This document shows, piece after piece, positions 10,377 through 21,161 of a stretch of 64,000 nucleotides of DNA. The position numbers and the translations under genes are program-made. The DNA is taken from assembly GCA_028386065.3 (NCBI GenBank), contig JAKUCV010000854.1:62001-126000 (forward strand), written 5' to 3'. Every line of letters starts with the position of its first letter. The stretch's first letter is position 1. Under the pieces are notes generated by a model. The model was not told the DNA's origin. It saw nothing but the letters and a program-made list of their open reading frames with translations, and searched no databases. Origin of the DNA: Turnera subulata. Lineage: Eukaryota; Streptophyta; Magnoliopsida; Malpighiales; Passifloraceae.

Positions 10377-10783
10377 ATCCAGTTGATACCTCTTGTCCAA
10401 GGTGCAACATGTCACCCAAACCTCCATGCATTTGTGTGTGGATTGCTCTTGGACACGAGCCATTTGGGAAGCCTGCCCTTTCACCCTTTTCTCCTCGGCT
10501 ACCACTACACTTTCCTGTGGTGAATGGATGCATCAGATAGCCAAGGATCATGGCTGGAGATTGCTGGAGAAGCACATTATGATCTTATGGAATATCTGGA
10601 AAGATCGAAACCTCTCAGTGTTCCAAGACCGCACCTTTCCTGCCACTGTGTTAGTTCGAAACTCTTTTGATCTTCTGGGTCAGTACCAGCAGGCTCAGCT
10701 GACTTTTCGGCAACCTAATACTCCTACCCAGTCATGGGAATGGCACCCTCCACCCCCTAGGCTTTGTCAAGCTAAACACTGAC
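10377..10783 (+). pseudogene. LINE-1 ORF2 zinc-binding RT domain, 3' side of Copia-1
   Basis: The text resumes the LINE domain broken at 3736, with CPRC at the join, then in the 10393 frame LCVDCSWTRAIWEACPF, HIMILWNIWKDRNLSVFQ and a linker. This is the usual zf-RVT region between RT and RNase H. It changes frame near 10770 before the RNase H domain. Confidence 0.78.
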
Positions 10784-11230
10784 ATGTCTTTGATCAACGA
10801 CTATGGCTCGGGTTTTGGTTTGGTCATCCGTGACGAGCATGGGTTTGTCATTGCAGCTCAGGCGTGCTTCTTAGGATCCCAGTATGCAGTTCGAGATGGT
10901 AAGGCACTCTGTATCAGATTGGGATTACAGTTGGCTACTTCTCTGAATATCCAACACCTCATACTTAAAGCAGACAATTTGGAAGTGATCCAAGCCATCC
11001 AGGGCAGACAAGTGTATCCATCTCACTTTGGCCACCTTCTTCGGGATATCTTTCATTATTCCTCTCAGTTTATTGATTCTCTTCCATCTTATATTCCTCG
11101 TTCATGTAATAAGGTAGCTGATTCTCTTAGTAGATGTGCAACAAGCTCGAACCCTGTTATCAATTGGTCTTCTAATTTGCCAGCCGAACTTGATCGCCTG
11201 GTTAGACTAGATGCTGAGACTTTCAATTGA
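10784..11230 (+). pseudogene. LINE-1 RNase H domain (RVT_3 type)
   Basis: A 148-residue open frame. It continues a KLNTD motif just upstream (first catalytic Asp), then GFGLVIRDEHG, a KALCIRLGLQLA helix, LILKADN and CNKVADSLSR. The Glu expected before the KAL helix is not in its usual place (VRDGKAL), so activity is doubtful. Many plant L1-type LINEs carry this domain at the ORF2 end. An A-rich tail follows at 11259-11271. Confidence 0.8.
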
Positions 11231-11271
11231 GTTCATGCAATGGAATTATCAACTTCTCAAAAAAAAAAAAA

Positions 11272-11643
11272 GAATTTGCTGTTGTTTTTAGCATGTTAAA
11301 ACTTTTAAATCACTAATCCATTTCAAAGACATTAGTTTGTATTATTTAAGAGTTGTTTAAGTACGTCAATAGTTATCCAATTTATTAGTTGTGCAAATTA
11401 TTTACTTACGTCTTTGCTTATCTAATCTTACTCTTCAAATAATGCAAGCACTGCATGTCTTAAAGTAATGATGCGTGGAGTAATTTTTCAACCTCCTTGA
11501 CTCCGCGGGTTAAATTCATACAGCTCCTAGTCTCCCAAATAAAAGATTAGTAAATTTAATATGTTTATTTAGCATTCTTTTTAATGTATACAATTTTATT
11601 TATTTATGTTTTGGAAATGAACTGGTCTTCCGGTCAATTGTGG
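11272..11643. repeat. Right arm of dispersed repeat X
   Basis: AT-rich DNA after the LINE-1 tail. It aligns loosely with 43100-43340 (AAATCACTAAT, GTTATTTA-GA-TTGTTTA, TACGTC, TTATCTAATC blocks), continuing the repeat interrupted at 1005. No gene is seen. Confidence 0.5.
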
Positions 11644-11706
11644 TGTTGGAAAAGAATTATATCCTTCCCTGTCTTCCTCAGTGGTGGTGGCATTAGGATG
11701 TACAAT

Positions 11707-12030
11707 TGTTGGAAAATAGTGAGTCCACCCATCAGGGGTGCTCACTGAAGCCCAACTAGGCCCAACTAGTACAGTATATAAGCCACCACAAGGGAAAGCT
11801 GAGATACTACTCATTGTACACATTGTACATGTGTTAGGCAAACACAGATAACCTGCTTACTGCAATCTAGGGTTTAGACCGTGGAAACTAGGAGGCTGAT
11901 CCGACACACTGTGAAGGTCTCCACCGACCAGTAATTCAAGTCGTGGCTCCCGATCCTAACAACGCTTCCGCTTCACTCTTACAGATAAGTCTTCTTATCT
12001 ATTATATGTATATGTACATGAATTCCTTCA
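11707..12030 (+). repeat. Short 5' LTR of the mosaic Copia-2
   Basis: TGTTGGAAAATAG at 11707 begins a TG...CA segment ending TTCCTTCA at 12030, directly before a primer-binding site. A second TGTTGG start at 11644 is possible. A TATA box (TATATAAG, 11775-11782) lies about 70 bp in. No matching 3' LTR is found in the window: the LTR after the downstream pol (19742) is a different, much longer sequence. The start resembles the Copia-3 LTR as read on the - strand. Confidence 0.65.
11775..11782 (+). promoter_or_regulatory. TATA box in the 11707 LTR
   Basis: TATATAAG, followed by GCCACC, with the LTR end 248 bp downstream. This fits an LTR promoter driving rightward transcription. Confidence 0.55.
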
Positions 12031-12031
12031 T

Positions 12032-12045
12032 TGGTAGCGGAGCCC
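12032..12045 (+). promoter_or_regulatory. Primer-binding site of mosaic Copia-2
   Basis: TGGTAGCGGAGCCC begins one base after the LTR end. It is the same variant as in Copia-1, Copia-3 and the LARD. Confidence 0.75.
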
Positions 12046-12510
12046 TTAGGCTTGTTTTCTGGATGATTTATTGATTTTGTGCAAATCTAATATCATGATC
12101 TAAAGAATTGGGCATTTGTGTAGAATCGAAATTGATTTGTTCAATCCAATGAAATCGTCCAATTCATCTTTTATTAATCAGTTGAATAAAAATATTCGAT
12201 TATATATTTTTTACTTTATGGCTGATTATTTAATTGATATCGACATGAAACGTATGTGATTGTATCAATTGTTCTCGAGAATACAATACATGATTGTATT
12301 TGATACCGCATAACATATATTTTGCATTTCTTGGAGGATTGAATATTTTTTTCGATTAATATGTGTATGATTGTATGATTGTTAATCGACAAAAATAACT
12401 GTGTGTTTGTATTATTGGTGACTGGATCTAAGTTTTTCTATCTGAAAAATAGGATGGAACTGAAACCCATACCATCCGTTTGCTGCACATGGCGGCGGAC
12501 GGGGCAAGGC
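12046..12510 (+). other. AT-rich leader after the primer-binding site
   Basis: No coding potential. The repeated short text ATGATTGTAT / GATTGTATGATTGTTAAT gives it weak internal repetition. It precedes the GC-rich direct repeat. Confidence 0.5.
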
Positions 12511-13022
12511 CCTCTGCACACGGAGGCGGATCCAACCGGCGAGGCAAGCACCACAGCAGCGTCCCATACGGTGAACGCGCGACTGCGGCGCGGTTGTCTC
12601 TGCATGGAACAGCGTGGAGGTTGATGGTGGATCGACGAACGAGTCGTCGAGTGCAGCTGAGTAGCGACTGGCGAGCTGCGCGGCCGGAGAGGACGCAGGC
12701 GGCGTTCGTCTTCTTTGAGCGGCTTCGTGCTGCTGCGCTTCGTTGGTCGTCGTCACTGGCTGGGGCAGGCGGCAGAGGTTACGAGGGGCGTGATTGGTTC
12801 GCTTGACCGGTGGCAGATGCGGCTCCTGCGGTGGTGTTCGTCGCCACTACATCCTCTGGCCGCGGCGACCTCGGCCATCGTCCGTGATGCTCAGTCCAGG
12901 GGTTTTTTTTTTGTGGGTTACTGTGGCGACGGCGGCTGGTCACTGTGGGGGAGAAAGTGATGAAACCCTACGGTTTCATCCCACGCCTCCCACGTGTCAG
13001 CCTTTATTAAAAAAAATAAAAA

Positions 13023-13066
<44 letters not shown>
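12511..13066. repeat. GC-rich direct repeat R, copy 1, ending in a long (TA)n run
   Basis: About 500 bp of GC-rich DNA nearly identical to 14591-15115. It contains a perfect hairpin (GATGAAACC 12959-12967 / GGTTTCATC 12972-12980, 4-nt loop), an oligo-A stretch, and a TA microsatellite at 13027-13064. Open frames here are Arg/Ala/Ser-rich on both strands, as expected of GC-rich noncoding DNA, and I do not call genes. Confidence 0.85.
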
Positions 13067-13068
<2 letters not shown>

Positions 13069-14590
13069 AGCCTGCCAAGCCGCGAGAGCTGGCTAAATGA
13101 GCCAATGTATGTAACCAAGCCGCAAGCCGAGTGAGCCGGAGTCATTTGGGCTCCAGTAATATTTTGTTTGGGCATATGTTGCCCAAGAGAATTAATTGGG
13201 TTGGATGCTTTTATGGGCTTTGGTAGCCCATATTAATAGGGTTGGACAATTTAATGGGCACAAGGCCTATAGACCATTTATTTAAGACATATGATCTTAT
13301 TAATTTTATTTTCTATGGCCTATATATTAAACATATGGTTTAATTAAAATTAATTTAGCCATACGGTCTAGATTAATTTCTCTTTTACATGGGCTATATA
13401 AAAAAAAAAATTGACTTATTTTAGACAGATGGTTTGAAATTATTTATTTTTATCAATACATGGTTGAATATAATAATTTGAACTTATTTTAGACATATGG
13501 CCTTGAACTTATTTTTTAATTGAGTTTGCAACCTAATAATAAAAATAGTGATTATAACTCTAATGTTATTCTTTTAAATAGATGGTCCTTTTAGACATAT
13601 GGTCTAAAATCAATTTCTTCTGTTGACATATGGTCAAAGAAAATATGATAATAATAGACTCCTTTTTTTTAGACATATGGTCTAAAAGTTAATTTATTTT
13701 GGGTCTATGACCTAAATAAAATCAAAATGTCGACGTTAGACATACGGTCTAAGTAAGTTTTATTTTATGGGGTTATGGCCTAAATAAAATAAAATTAATC
13801 GAGACAAAAGTTTAATATTATTATATTTTTTGGGAGTGATGAACGATATCAAAATATTTTTTTTTTTTTAGACACACGGTCTAAATAAATTTTATTTTTT
13901 ATATCTCATAACCTAAGTAAAATTTGCCCATGCTAGACATATGGTCTAATTAAATTTTATTCTATGGCATATGGCTTAGAATAAAATTATGAAGGGTTCA
14001 CAATATTTTTCTTAATAGATCCAGAAAAAGTACTTAGTCACATGGACTATTTGTTTTGACATAAATTTTGTGTTTATGTTTAATCACCAATAAAATACAA
14101 TCCAAATATTTCTAGACCATTTTCTTTGTGAATTTGGCACAAGAAATATTTACCCAACTGTTCAAGCAAGAGTAATACACGATTACCTGCTTTAATGTTA
14201 ATTGGTTTAACAATATGAATTAGTTGCTAATTAGTTTAGCATCTCATGTTAATTAGTTTAACATTATTGGGTTGTTCAACTTATAATCCACATGGGATTA
14301 TAAAATTATGCTTGACAAATATGTTGTCTGGAGCATGATTAATGCTTAGCTGTGTTATTGGTTAAATTAATTTTCAATAAGCATTAAACTTTAGGACAAT
14401 GATTGGGAACATAGTGAACTTTCGACTCCGGGTTATGCTTGTGATTATTAATTTAGTCAATTGAAGCTTAGCATTATACATGTATGTGTGTTGAACATTA
14501 TACCTTATATGTGATCCTTGTATATTTTATTTGTTAAATATAATTACTGATTCATACGTTATTGTCGCATAGCTCAAGAAAAGGTTGAGC
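13067..14590 (+). other. Leader segment of mosaic Copia-2 between the two R repeats
   Basis: No gene. The first part (13080-13300) is rich in TGGGCT/GGCCCA words and resembles the Copia-3 leader at 35880-36110 read on the other strand; GGGTTGGATNNATTGGGTT-like text occurs in both. The middle holds the TTAGACATATGGTCTAA cluster. The end (14100-14590) is plain AT-rich DNA. Confidence 0.55.
13327..13949. repeat. Cluster of TTAGACATATGGTCTAA inverted repeats
   Basis: A 17-nt inverted repeat (TTAGAC / GTCTAA around ATATG) recurs with small changes at 13327 (TTAAAC/GTTTAA form), 13591, 13623 (TTGAC/GTCAA form), 13669, 13736, 13868 and 13933, with weaker copies at 13355, 13421 and 13488. Where the stem changes the partner arm usually changes too (13327 and 13623). 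It lies in the probable RNA leader of the element. Confidence 0.88.
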
Positions 14591-15115
14591 TATCTGCACA
14601 CGGCGGCGGATCCAACCGGCGAGGCAAGCACCGCAGCAGCGTCACATACGGTGAACGCGCGACGGCGGCACGGTTGTCTCTGCATGGAACAGCGTGGAGG
14701 TCGATGGTGGATCGACGAACGAGTAGTCGAGTGCAGCTGAGTAGCGACTGGCGAGCTGCGCGGCCGGAGAGGATGCAGGCGGCGTTCGTCTTCGTTGAGC
14801 GGCTTCGTGCTGCTGCGCTTCGTTGGTCGTCGTCACTGGCTGGGGCAGGTGGCGCAGGTTGCGGGGGGCGTGATTGGTTCGCGTGACCGGTGGCAGATGC
14901 AGCTCCTGCGGTGGTGTTCGTCGCCACTACATCCTCTGGCCGCGGCGACCTCGGCCACCGTCCGTGATGCTCAGTCCGAGGTTTTTTTTTGTGGGTTACT
15001 GTGGCGACGGCGGCTGGTCATTGTGGGGGAGAAAGTGATGAAACCCTACGGTTTCATCCCACGCCTCCCACGTGTCAGCCTTTATTAAAAAAAATAATAA
15101 AATAATATATATATG
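14591..15115. repeat. GC-rich direct repeat R, copy 2
   Basis: It matches 12511-13040 with only scattered differences, from CTGCACACGG to the oligo-A/TA end. The hairpin is conserved at about 15037-15058, but the TA run is short here. It marks the border between the Copia-3-like front and the unrelated leader and gag that follow. Confidence 0.87.
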
Positions 15116-15779
15116 ATGCATTGTTATTGTATATGAGATATATAATTTGTGAATTACATGCATGACATGTATGGATACAATTGTTGACAAGTATTCATCG
15201 TTGCTTAGAACAACATTTGGTAGGTTTTTCCAAAGCAAGGTGCCAATGTTTATCCTAGCAAGATGTGATGGCATAATTGTTATGCGTGGAAACAATTGTT
15301 GATATAAATATTAAGTTCTTAATTGCCTTCCATGATAAGCACTCATCATTGCTTAGATCAACATTAGGTAGGTTTTACCAAAGCAAGGTGCCTATGTTTA
15401 TCCTAGCAAGCTGCGACTGGATAATTGTAATTTCTGAACTGCCTATTGTGGGTTTGGACTTAACTAGGTTATCTTAATAGGATTAAGGACTTAGAGGCAA
15501 GGAGTTGAGTAATGTCTATGCGATAGACAAGAACAAGTGTTGTTCGCTCAACTATCCAAGAGTTACATGAGATGTAATTGACAAGAGTTGTCTACCTAAA
15601 TAGCTATGATGTAGGTGATCAGCCAAAGCTGACTTATATTGTAGTGAAATATGGATCTTGGCCAACTCATGATTATTTTGTTTTCATAGTAGGAGCATCA
15701 TTTAATAGAATTCCTTGTTAAATGATTTATGTATACATGACCCTTATTTGTGTGAGTTGATCTTGGTTGTAGAGCTACC
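15116..15779 (+). other. Gag-proximal leader of Copia-2 with an internal duplication
   Basis: No gene. Two imperfect copies of a unit of about 93 bp lie at 15189-15281 and 15337-15428 (both with TAGGTTTT-CCAAAGCAAGGTGCC and TTTATCCTAGCAAG). The sequence leads directly to the gag start at 15780. Confidence 0.65.
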
Positions 15780-16377
15780 ATGGCACAAAACACAGGTACA
15801 CTATCATTGTGATCGGTTCTTGAGAAGGAAAAGCTGAATGGGAATAATTTCCTAAAGTGGTATCGCAATTTGAGGATTGTCCTCAAACAAGAAAAGAAGC
15901 TGTACGTCCTTGAAGGGCCTGTTCCGATTGAACCGGCGCCTAATGCTCCTAGGGCAGAAAGGGATGCTTACAAGAAGCATCTTGATGATGCATTGGATGT
16001 CGCATGTCTTATGCAAATAGCCATGGAATCTGGGCTTCAGAAGCAACATGAGAACGTGAGGCGTTCGATATGATCGAACACCTAAAGATGCTCTTTGATG
16101 AGCAAGCAAGGCATGAGAGGTATGAGACCTCTAAGGCATTGTTCCAATGCAGGATGGCAGAGTCATCACCTGTGAGACCTCATGTGCTCAAAATGATTGG
16201 TTACATTGAGAGCCTTGAGGGTCTTGGTTTTCCTTTGCAAAAGGAGTTGGCAGTTGATCTAGTCCTGCAATCGTTGCCGGACAGTTACAGCCAATTTGTC
16301 ATGAACTTCAATATGAATCATCTTGACAAATCGTTGTCTGAGTTGCTTAACATGTTGGAACAGCTGAGCAACAAATG
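15780..16377 (+). pseudogene. Copia-2 gag, frameshifted and with an early stop
   Basis: The ATG at 15780 is followed by a TGA at 15810 in the same frame. The frame then gives KLNGNNFLKWYRNLRIVL and LYVLEGPVP, the standard head of this copia gag type. A shift near 16065 moves to the 16070 frame (YETSKALFQCRMAES, LAVDLVLQSLPDSY), which ends at 16377. The next frame starts at 16375. In the family, gag forms the virus-like particle that packages element RNA; here it cannot be translated intact. Confidence 0.9.
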
Positions 16378-17481
16378 AGGGCAAACAAATCCAACATTTT
16401 GATGATTGGAAAAGGCAAAGGAAAGGGTAAAGCAAAGTTCAACAAGAAGAAGAAATGTGCCAAAAAGTTTGGTGCATGTGCATCTTTTTATGACCACGTG
16501 CTGAAACCCAAGGGTGGTATTGCAAAGGAAGGACATTGTTTCCATTGCAACAAACCAGGCCATTGGAAGCGCAACTGCCCTGTTTACCTTGAAGAGGTAA
16601 AGACGAAGAAGGAAAGTGAGACTTCCACTTCAGGTATTTTCGTTATAGAAGCTAATATCTCTATCTCTGCATCATGGGTATTAGATACCGGATGTGGTTC
16701 TCACATTTGTGTGAATGTGCAGGAACTAAGAAAGAGTAGGAGATTGGCGAAGGGTGAGAAAGACCTACGCGTCGGAAATGGAGCAAGAGTTGCTGCATTA
16801 GCCGTAGGAACTTACTATCTATCCCTACCGAGTGGTTCGGTCTTAGAACTGGACAATTGTTATTATGTACCTACCATAAGCAGGAATTTGATTTCTGTTT
16901 CTTGTCTGGACAAGAACGGCTTTTCATTTGTAATAAAGAACAAATGTTGTTCTATTTATTTCAATGCTATTTATTATGGTTGTGCATATTTGAGCAATGG
17001 TTTGTATGTTCTAAACCTAGAAACGCCAATCTATAATGTTAATACGAAGAAGGTTAGAATGAACGATTCTTTTGAAACCTACCTTTGGCATTGTCGTTTG
17101 GGCCATATAAACGAGACTCGTATTGCTAAACTCCATAAAGATGGACTTTTAGACTCATTTGATTTTGAATCATTTGAGACATGTGAGTCATGCTTATTAG
17201 GCAAAATGTCGAAAGCTCCCTTTACTGGTAAAGGAGAAAGAGCTTCGGACTTATTAGGTCTTATACATTCTGATGTATGCGGACCTTTGTCTACACATGC
17301 TAGAGGTGGTTTTCAATACTTCTTTACAATTACTGATGATTACAGTAGATATGGCTATGTGTTTCTAATGAGACACAAGTCAGAATCCTTTAAAAGTTCA
17401 AAGAATTCAAGAATGAAGTACAAAATCAACTCGGTAAAAGTATTAAAATGCTTCGATATGATCGAGGAGGTGAATACTTAA
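16375..17481 (+). pseudogene. Copia-2 gag zinc knuckle, protease and integrase N-terminal half
   Basis: A 368-residue frame. The zinc knuckle is CFHCNKPGHWKRNC at about residues 58-71, followed by the protease with active site LDTGCGSHI near residue 107. The GAG-pre-integrase zinc region (WHCRLGH ... CESCLLGKM) and the first integrase Asp (HSDVCGPL) come next, with YFFTITDDYSRYGYV. A frameshift at about 17440 shortens it before the second catalytic Asp. Confidence 0.92.
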
Positions 17482-19727
17482 GCCGAGAATTTCTTGATCA
17501 TCTAAAGCAATGTGGTATAGTAACACAGCTTACTCCACCAGGTATGCCTCAATGGAATGGTGTATCTGAAAGGAGGAATAGAACTTTGTTAGACATGGTT
17601 CATTCTATGATGAGTCAAGCAGACCTTCCTCCTTCATTTTTGGGACATGCATTATTGAGTGCTACTTTTACACTTAACCGTGTTCCATCGAAATCGGTTG
17701 AAAAGACACCATATGAGATATGGACCGGGAAGCATCCCAATTTGTCTTTTATGAGGATTTGGGGTTGTGAGGCTTACGTGAGATGTGAAGCATCAGATAA
17801 ACTCGGCCCTCAATCCGAGAAGTGCCTTTTTGTAGGATACCCTAAAGAAACAAAAGGGTATTACTTCTATAATCCCACCGACCACAAAGTGTTTGTTGCT
17901 CGGACTGCTATTTTTCTAGAAAGAGAATTTATTTCTAGAGGAATCAGTGGGAGAAAAATAGAACTCGAAGACGTTCGAGATCTAGAGGCTGAGGTGGAAC
18001 AAGGACAGGAACCACAAGATGTTGTTAATGAGAATCCTGTACCTGTAATACATGGACCGCGTAGGTCGGATAAGATTCGGTATGAGCCTGAGAGATATGG
18101 ATTTCTTATGTCTCATACTGGAGACGTGATGCTCATAGATGAGGATGAGCCCACTTCCTATCAGCAAGCCGTTACGGGTCCAGACTTCAAGAAGTGGCTA
18201 GAAGCCATGAATTCAGAAATGGAATCCATGTATGAAAACAAGGTATGGACCTTGGTTGATCCAGCCGAAGGGGTAAAACCCATAGGGTGCAAATGGGTCT
18301 TTAAGAAAAAAACCGACATGGATGGTAATGTGATTACCTATAAAGGGCGATTTGTTGCGAAAGTTTTCAAATAGGTTCATGGTATAGACTATGATGAAAC
18401 TTTCTCACCAGTTGCCATGGTTAAATCCATCCGGATTCTGCTGGCAATAGCGGCATACCATGATTATGAGATATGGCAGATGGATGTCAAAACCGCTTTC
18501 CTAAATGGAAATCTTTTAGAGGATGTGTACATGACACAACCTGAAGGTTTCGTTGATCCAGAGTATGCAAATATGGTATGCAAGTTGCTAAGATCCATCT
18601 ATGGGTTGAAGCAAGCTTCTAGGAGTTGGAATCTTTGTTTTAATGAAGTAATCAAAGAGTTTGGTCTCATTAAGAATGAAGATGAACCATGTGTTTACAA
18701 GAAGGTTAGTGGGGGCACTGTTGTTTTCTTGTTGTTGTATGTTGACGACATTCTACTCATTGGGAATGATATTCCGACGCTACAGTCTGTAAAGACTTGG
18801 TTAGGGAAGAATTTCTCGATGAAGGACTTAAGAGAAGCTGCCTATGTGTTAGGTATAAAGATCTATAGAGATAGATCCAAAAGGCTTCTCGGGCTAAGTC
18901 AGAGTACGTATATTGACAAGGTGCTAAAAAGGTTTAGCATGCAAGATTCCAAGAAAGGATTCTTGCCTATGTCACATGGCGTATCTCTCTCTAAAAATCA
19001 ATGTCCTAGTACATCGAAGGAGAGAGAGCAGATGAGTAAGATCCCTTATGCTTCAGCAATAGGATCTATCATGTATGCCATGCTATGTACTCGACCGGAT
19101 GTCGCTTATGCTTTGAGTGTCACAAGCAGATATCAATCTGATCCCGGTGAGAGTCACTGGACAGCGGTTAAGAACATCCTTAAGTACTTGAGAAGGACTA
19201 AGGATGCATTCCTTGTGTATGGAAGCGTTGATGAGCTTGTTGTAAAGGGTTACACAGATGCTAGCTTCCAAACAGACAGGGATGACTTCAGATCACAATC
19301 AGGTTATGTGTTTTGTCTTGGAGGTGGTGCTGTATGCTGGAAGAGTTCTAAGCAAGAGACAGTTGCAGATTCTACAACCGAGGCTGAGTAAATTGCTGCC
19401 TCAGATGCGGCGAAAGAGGCTGTTTGGATTAAGAAGTTCGTAACTGAACTTGGGGTGGTTCCTAGTACTGAGTGTCCGATTGAGCTCTATTGTGACAATA
19501 ATGGGACAATCGCACAGGCTCAAGAGCCTAGATACCACCAGAGATCCAAACATATACTCCGACGCTATCATCTTATTAGAGAGATCATAGATAGAGGCGA
19601 TGTCAGGCTGTGCAGAGTTCCTTCTGAGAACAATGTAGCAGATCCCTTGACTAAGCCGCTCACACAGCAGAAGCGTGGTGGTCATTGCGCATCCATTGGT
19701 ATTAGACACATGGTTGATTGGCTTTAG
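17448..19727 (+). pseudogene. Copia-2 integrase C-terminal half, reverse transcriptase and RNase H
   Basis: One reading frame with two in-frame stops (TAG at 18372, TAA at 19389). In order: YDRGGEY and QWNGVSERRNRT (integrase Asp and Glu), the RT block PIGCKWVFKKK, MDVKTAFLNG, SIYGLKQASRSW, the YVDD box in LLYVDDILLIGND, and RNase H from YTDASFQTD through CDNNGTIA to VADPLTKPL, ending DWL at 19727. Apart from the stops the catalytic motifs are intact. The polypurine tract and 3' LTR follow at once, so this pol belongs with the 19742 LTR. Confidence 0.92.
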
Positions 19728-19730
19728 TGC

Positions 19731-19740
19731 AAGTGGGAGA
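19731..19740 (+). promoter_or_regulatory. Copia-2 polypurine tract
   Basis: AAGTGGGAGA lies one base before the 3' LTR start and 3 bases after the pol stop. The equivalent tract of Copia-3 is also AGTGGGAGA. Confidence 0.75.
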
Positions 19741-19741
19741 T

Positions 19742-21161
19742 TGTTAGTAATATGCCCAAAAGCCAATCAATGGATGATTGTAGTCATGTATATACATTAA
19801 GATTATTCCAATAAATATGATTATGTGATAATCACTTGCACATATTTATAACCCTAGAATATTTTGTATTCTAAAATGTCCTTAGTCGATTATTATTATG
19901 GATGGGTTGTAATAATAAATTAAGACTAGCGTATGTTAAGAATTGTATGAGATACGAATTCTACATACGGGTACAAGTTAGGGAACTTGTGGACTGGACC
20001 GACCCACATAAGAACCCTACATGGAAAGTTATATGATTGTCATTAGTGGTTCTTATATGTATTGTCCTTAGACCTGAGATCATCAAGGTTCCCAACATGT
20101 GAGTCATATACTTTGATATTATTCCTAGTCATTCGTAATTGGGTGGACATAAGGGTAATCATTGGGTATATGATAAATGTGTAGTGGGTTTTGATTGATC
20201 AAGATGGGATTCGTCCGACCCATATAACGGGGTATATTATCAGATGGGCTTCTTGATAGAGTTGAACTATTAAATGCATGGCCATGCTCGGATTATATGA
20301 TATGGTGATATCATTAGTATCTGTTATACACAGTTAACTCGGGGATCAAGAAACTAAGATTAAACATATACGAGATTGACGTTTTCCATGTCTCGGTTTA
20401 ATCTTGATAAAGGGACGAAAGGACGATGACATGTTCCTAGGCATATAGAATCAGTACTGATCTTGTCGTTCGGATAGCAATGATGTATTGCTAGACGCCG
20501 CTCTTTACTTATTATTGTAAAATGAGATTTTACAATTATTGTCGGACGTTACAAGTGCGTACAGGGTCACACACATAGAACCGTTGATTCAAGCAGGTGG
20601 TTGAACCATGGTTGGACCGTGGTTGAACCAGTTTGTGGTTGGACCGTGGTTGAACCAGGGTCATTTTGGTTCACTAATTATCTGAATTATTGAACCAGGT
20701 TTAGTGCTGTGTTGTGTTGATGTGTGATAATGCATTAGTGGTAGACAAAAGGTGGTGAGTGTCATTATCATGCTACCTTTGGGCCATAGTGTTGGCCATT
20801 AGTCTAATTAACTAATGCATTGTGTGTTAGTGTGATCAAGTGTGGAGTGATCAGTTTTTCAGACTTGAGAGCTTTAGCTTAACACCATGCTACACACCAG
20901 AAAACTTGAGTAAGACTTGAGTTTATAGACACACACTCTCTTCTTCTTCTTTGAGAAAGAAGGAAGAACACCAAAACACCATAAGTTCAAGCTCCCGATT
21001 TCCGCAGCTAGCATCGCATCTCGGGAGAGCTCGGGTTGGAGAATCTGTGACGGTTTCCGGCTAGTCATCACGGTTCATGTGGATACCGTAGAAGAGCAGG
21101 ATATTCTTCCGGCTCTAGCTTATTCGGTTCTTCAGTTAGGTGAAAGATCCTAACCGTTTCA
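19742..21161 (+). repeat. Copia-2 3' LTR (about 1.4 kb)
   Basis: Starts TGTTAGTAATATG directly after the polypurine tract. The end is less sure; CCTAACCGTTTCA at 21149-21161 is the best TG...CA partner, and the text changes character after it. It contains no gene. Around 20930-20960 a TTTATAGACACACAC stretch and a CT/GA-rich region look like promoter and R region. A GGTTGAACCA minisatellite lies at 20598-20665. No copy of this LTR occurs upstream of gag. Confidence 0.7.
20598..20665. repeat. GTGGTTGAACCA minisatellite in the Copia-2 LTR
   Basis: GGTTGAACCA-type words recur four times (about 20601, 20621, 20650 and just after), alternating with GTGGTTGGACCGT. GGTTGAACC is itself an inverted repeat (GGTT/AACC). 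Confidence 0.75.

Larger units (their letters stand above)
1006..11271 (+). mobile_element. LINE-1: L1-type non-LTR retrotransposon, internally deleted and split by Copia-1
   Basis: The element runs from a 5' UTR at about 1010 to an A-run ending at 11271. A probable TSD flanks it: AATTTATTGTTGTT at 992-1005 and AATTTGCTGTTGTT at 11273-11286, 12 of 14 matching. In order it holds ORF1 (1161 to about 2945), a remnant of the ORF2 C-terminal region (about 2955-3736), the whole of Copia-1, and the rest of ORF2 with an RNase H domain (10377-11230). The endonuclease and the reverse transcriptase core are absent, so the copy is dead. ORF2 can be read across Copia-1 once the 5-bp TSD is allowed for. 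Confidence 0.85.

Noticed and set aside
12412..13027. Ala/Arg/Ser-rich frames in repeat R (also 14574-15088)
   Set aside because: Compositional artefacts of GC-rich DNA; frames differ between the two copies.
13027..13064. (TA)n run as a functional AT-rich origin or matrix-attachment site
   Set aside because: A simple microsatellite of variable length; nothing else supports a function.
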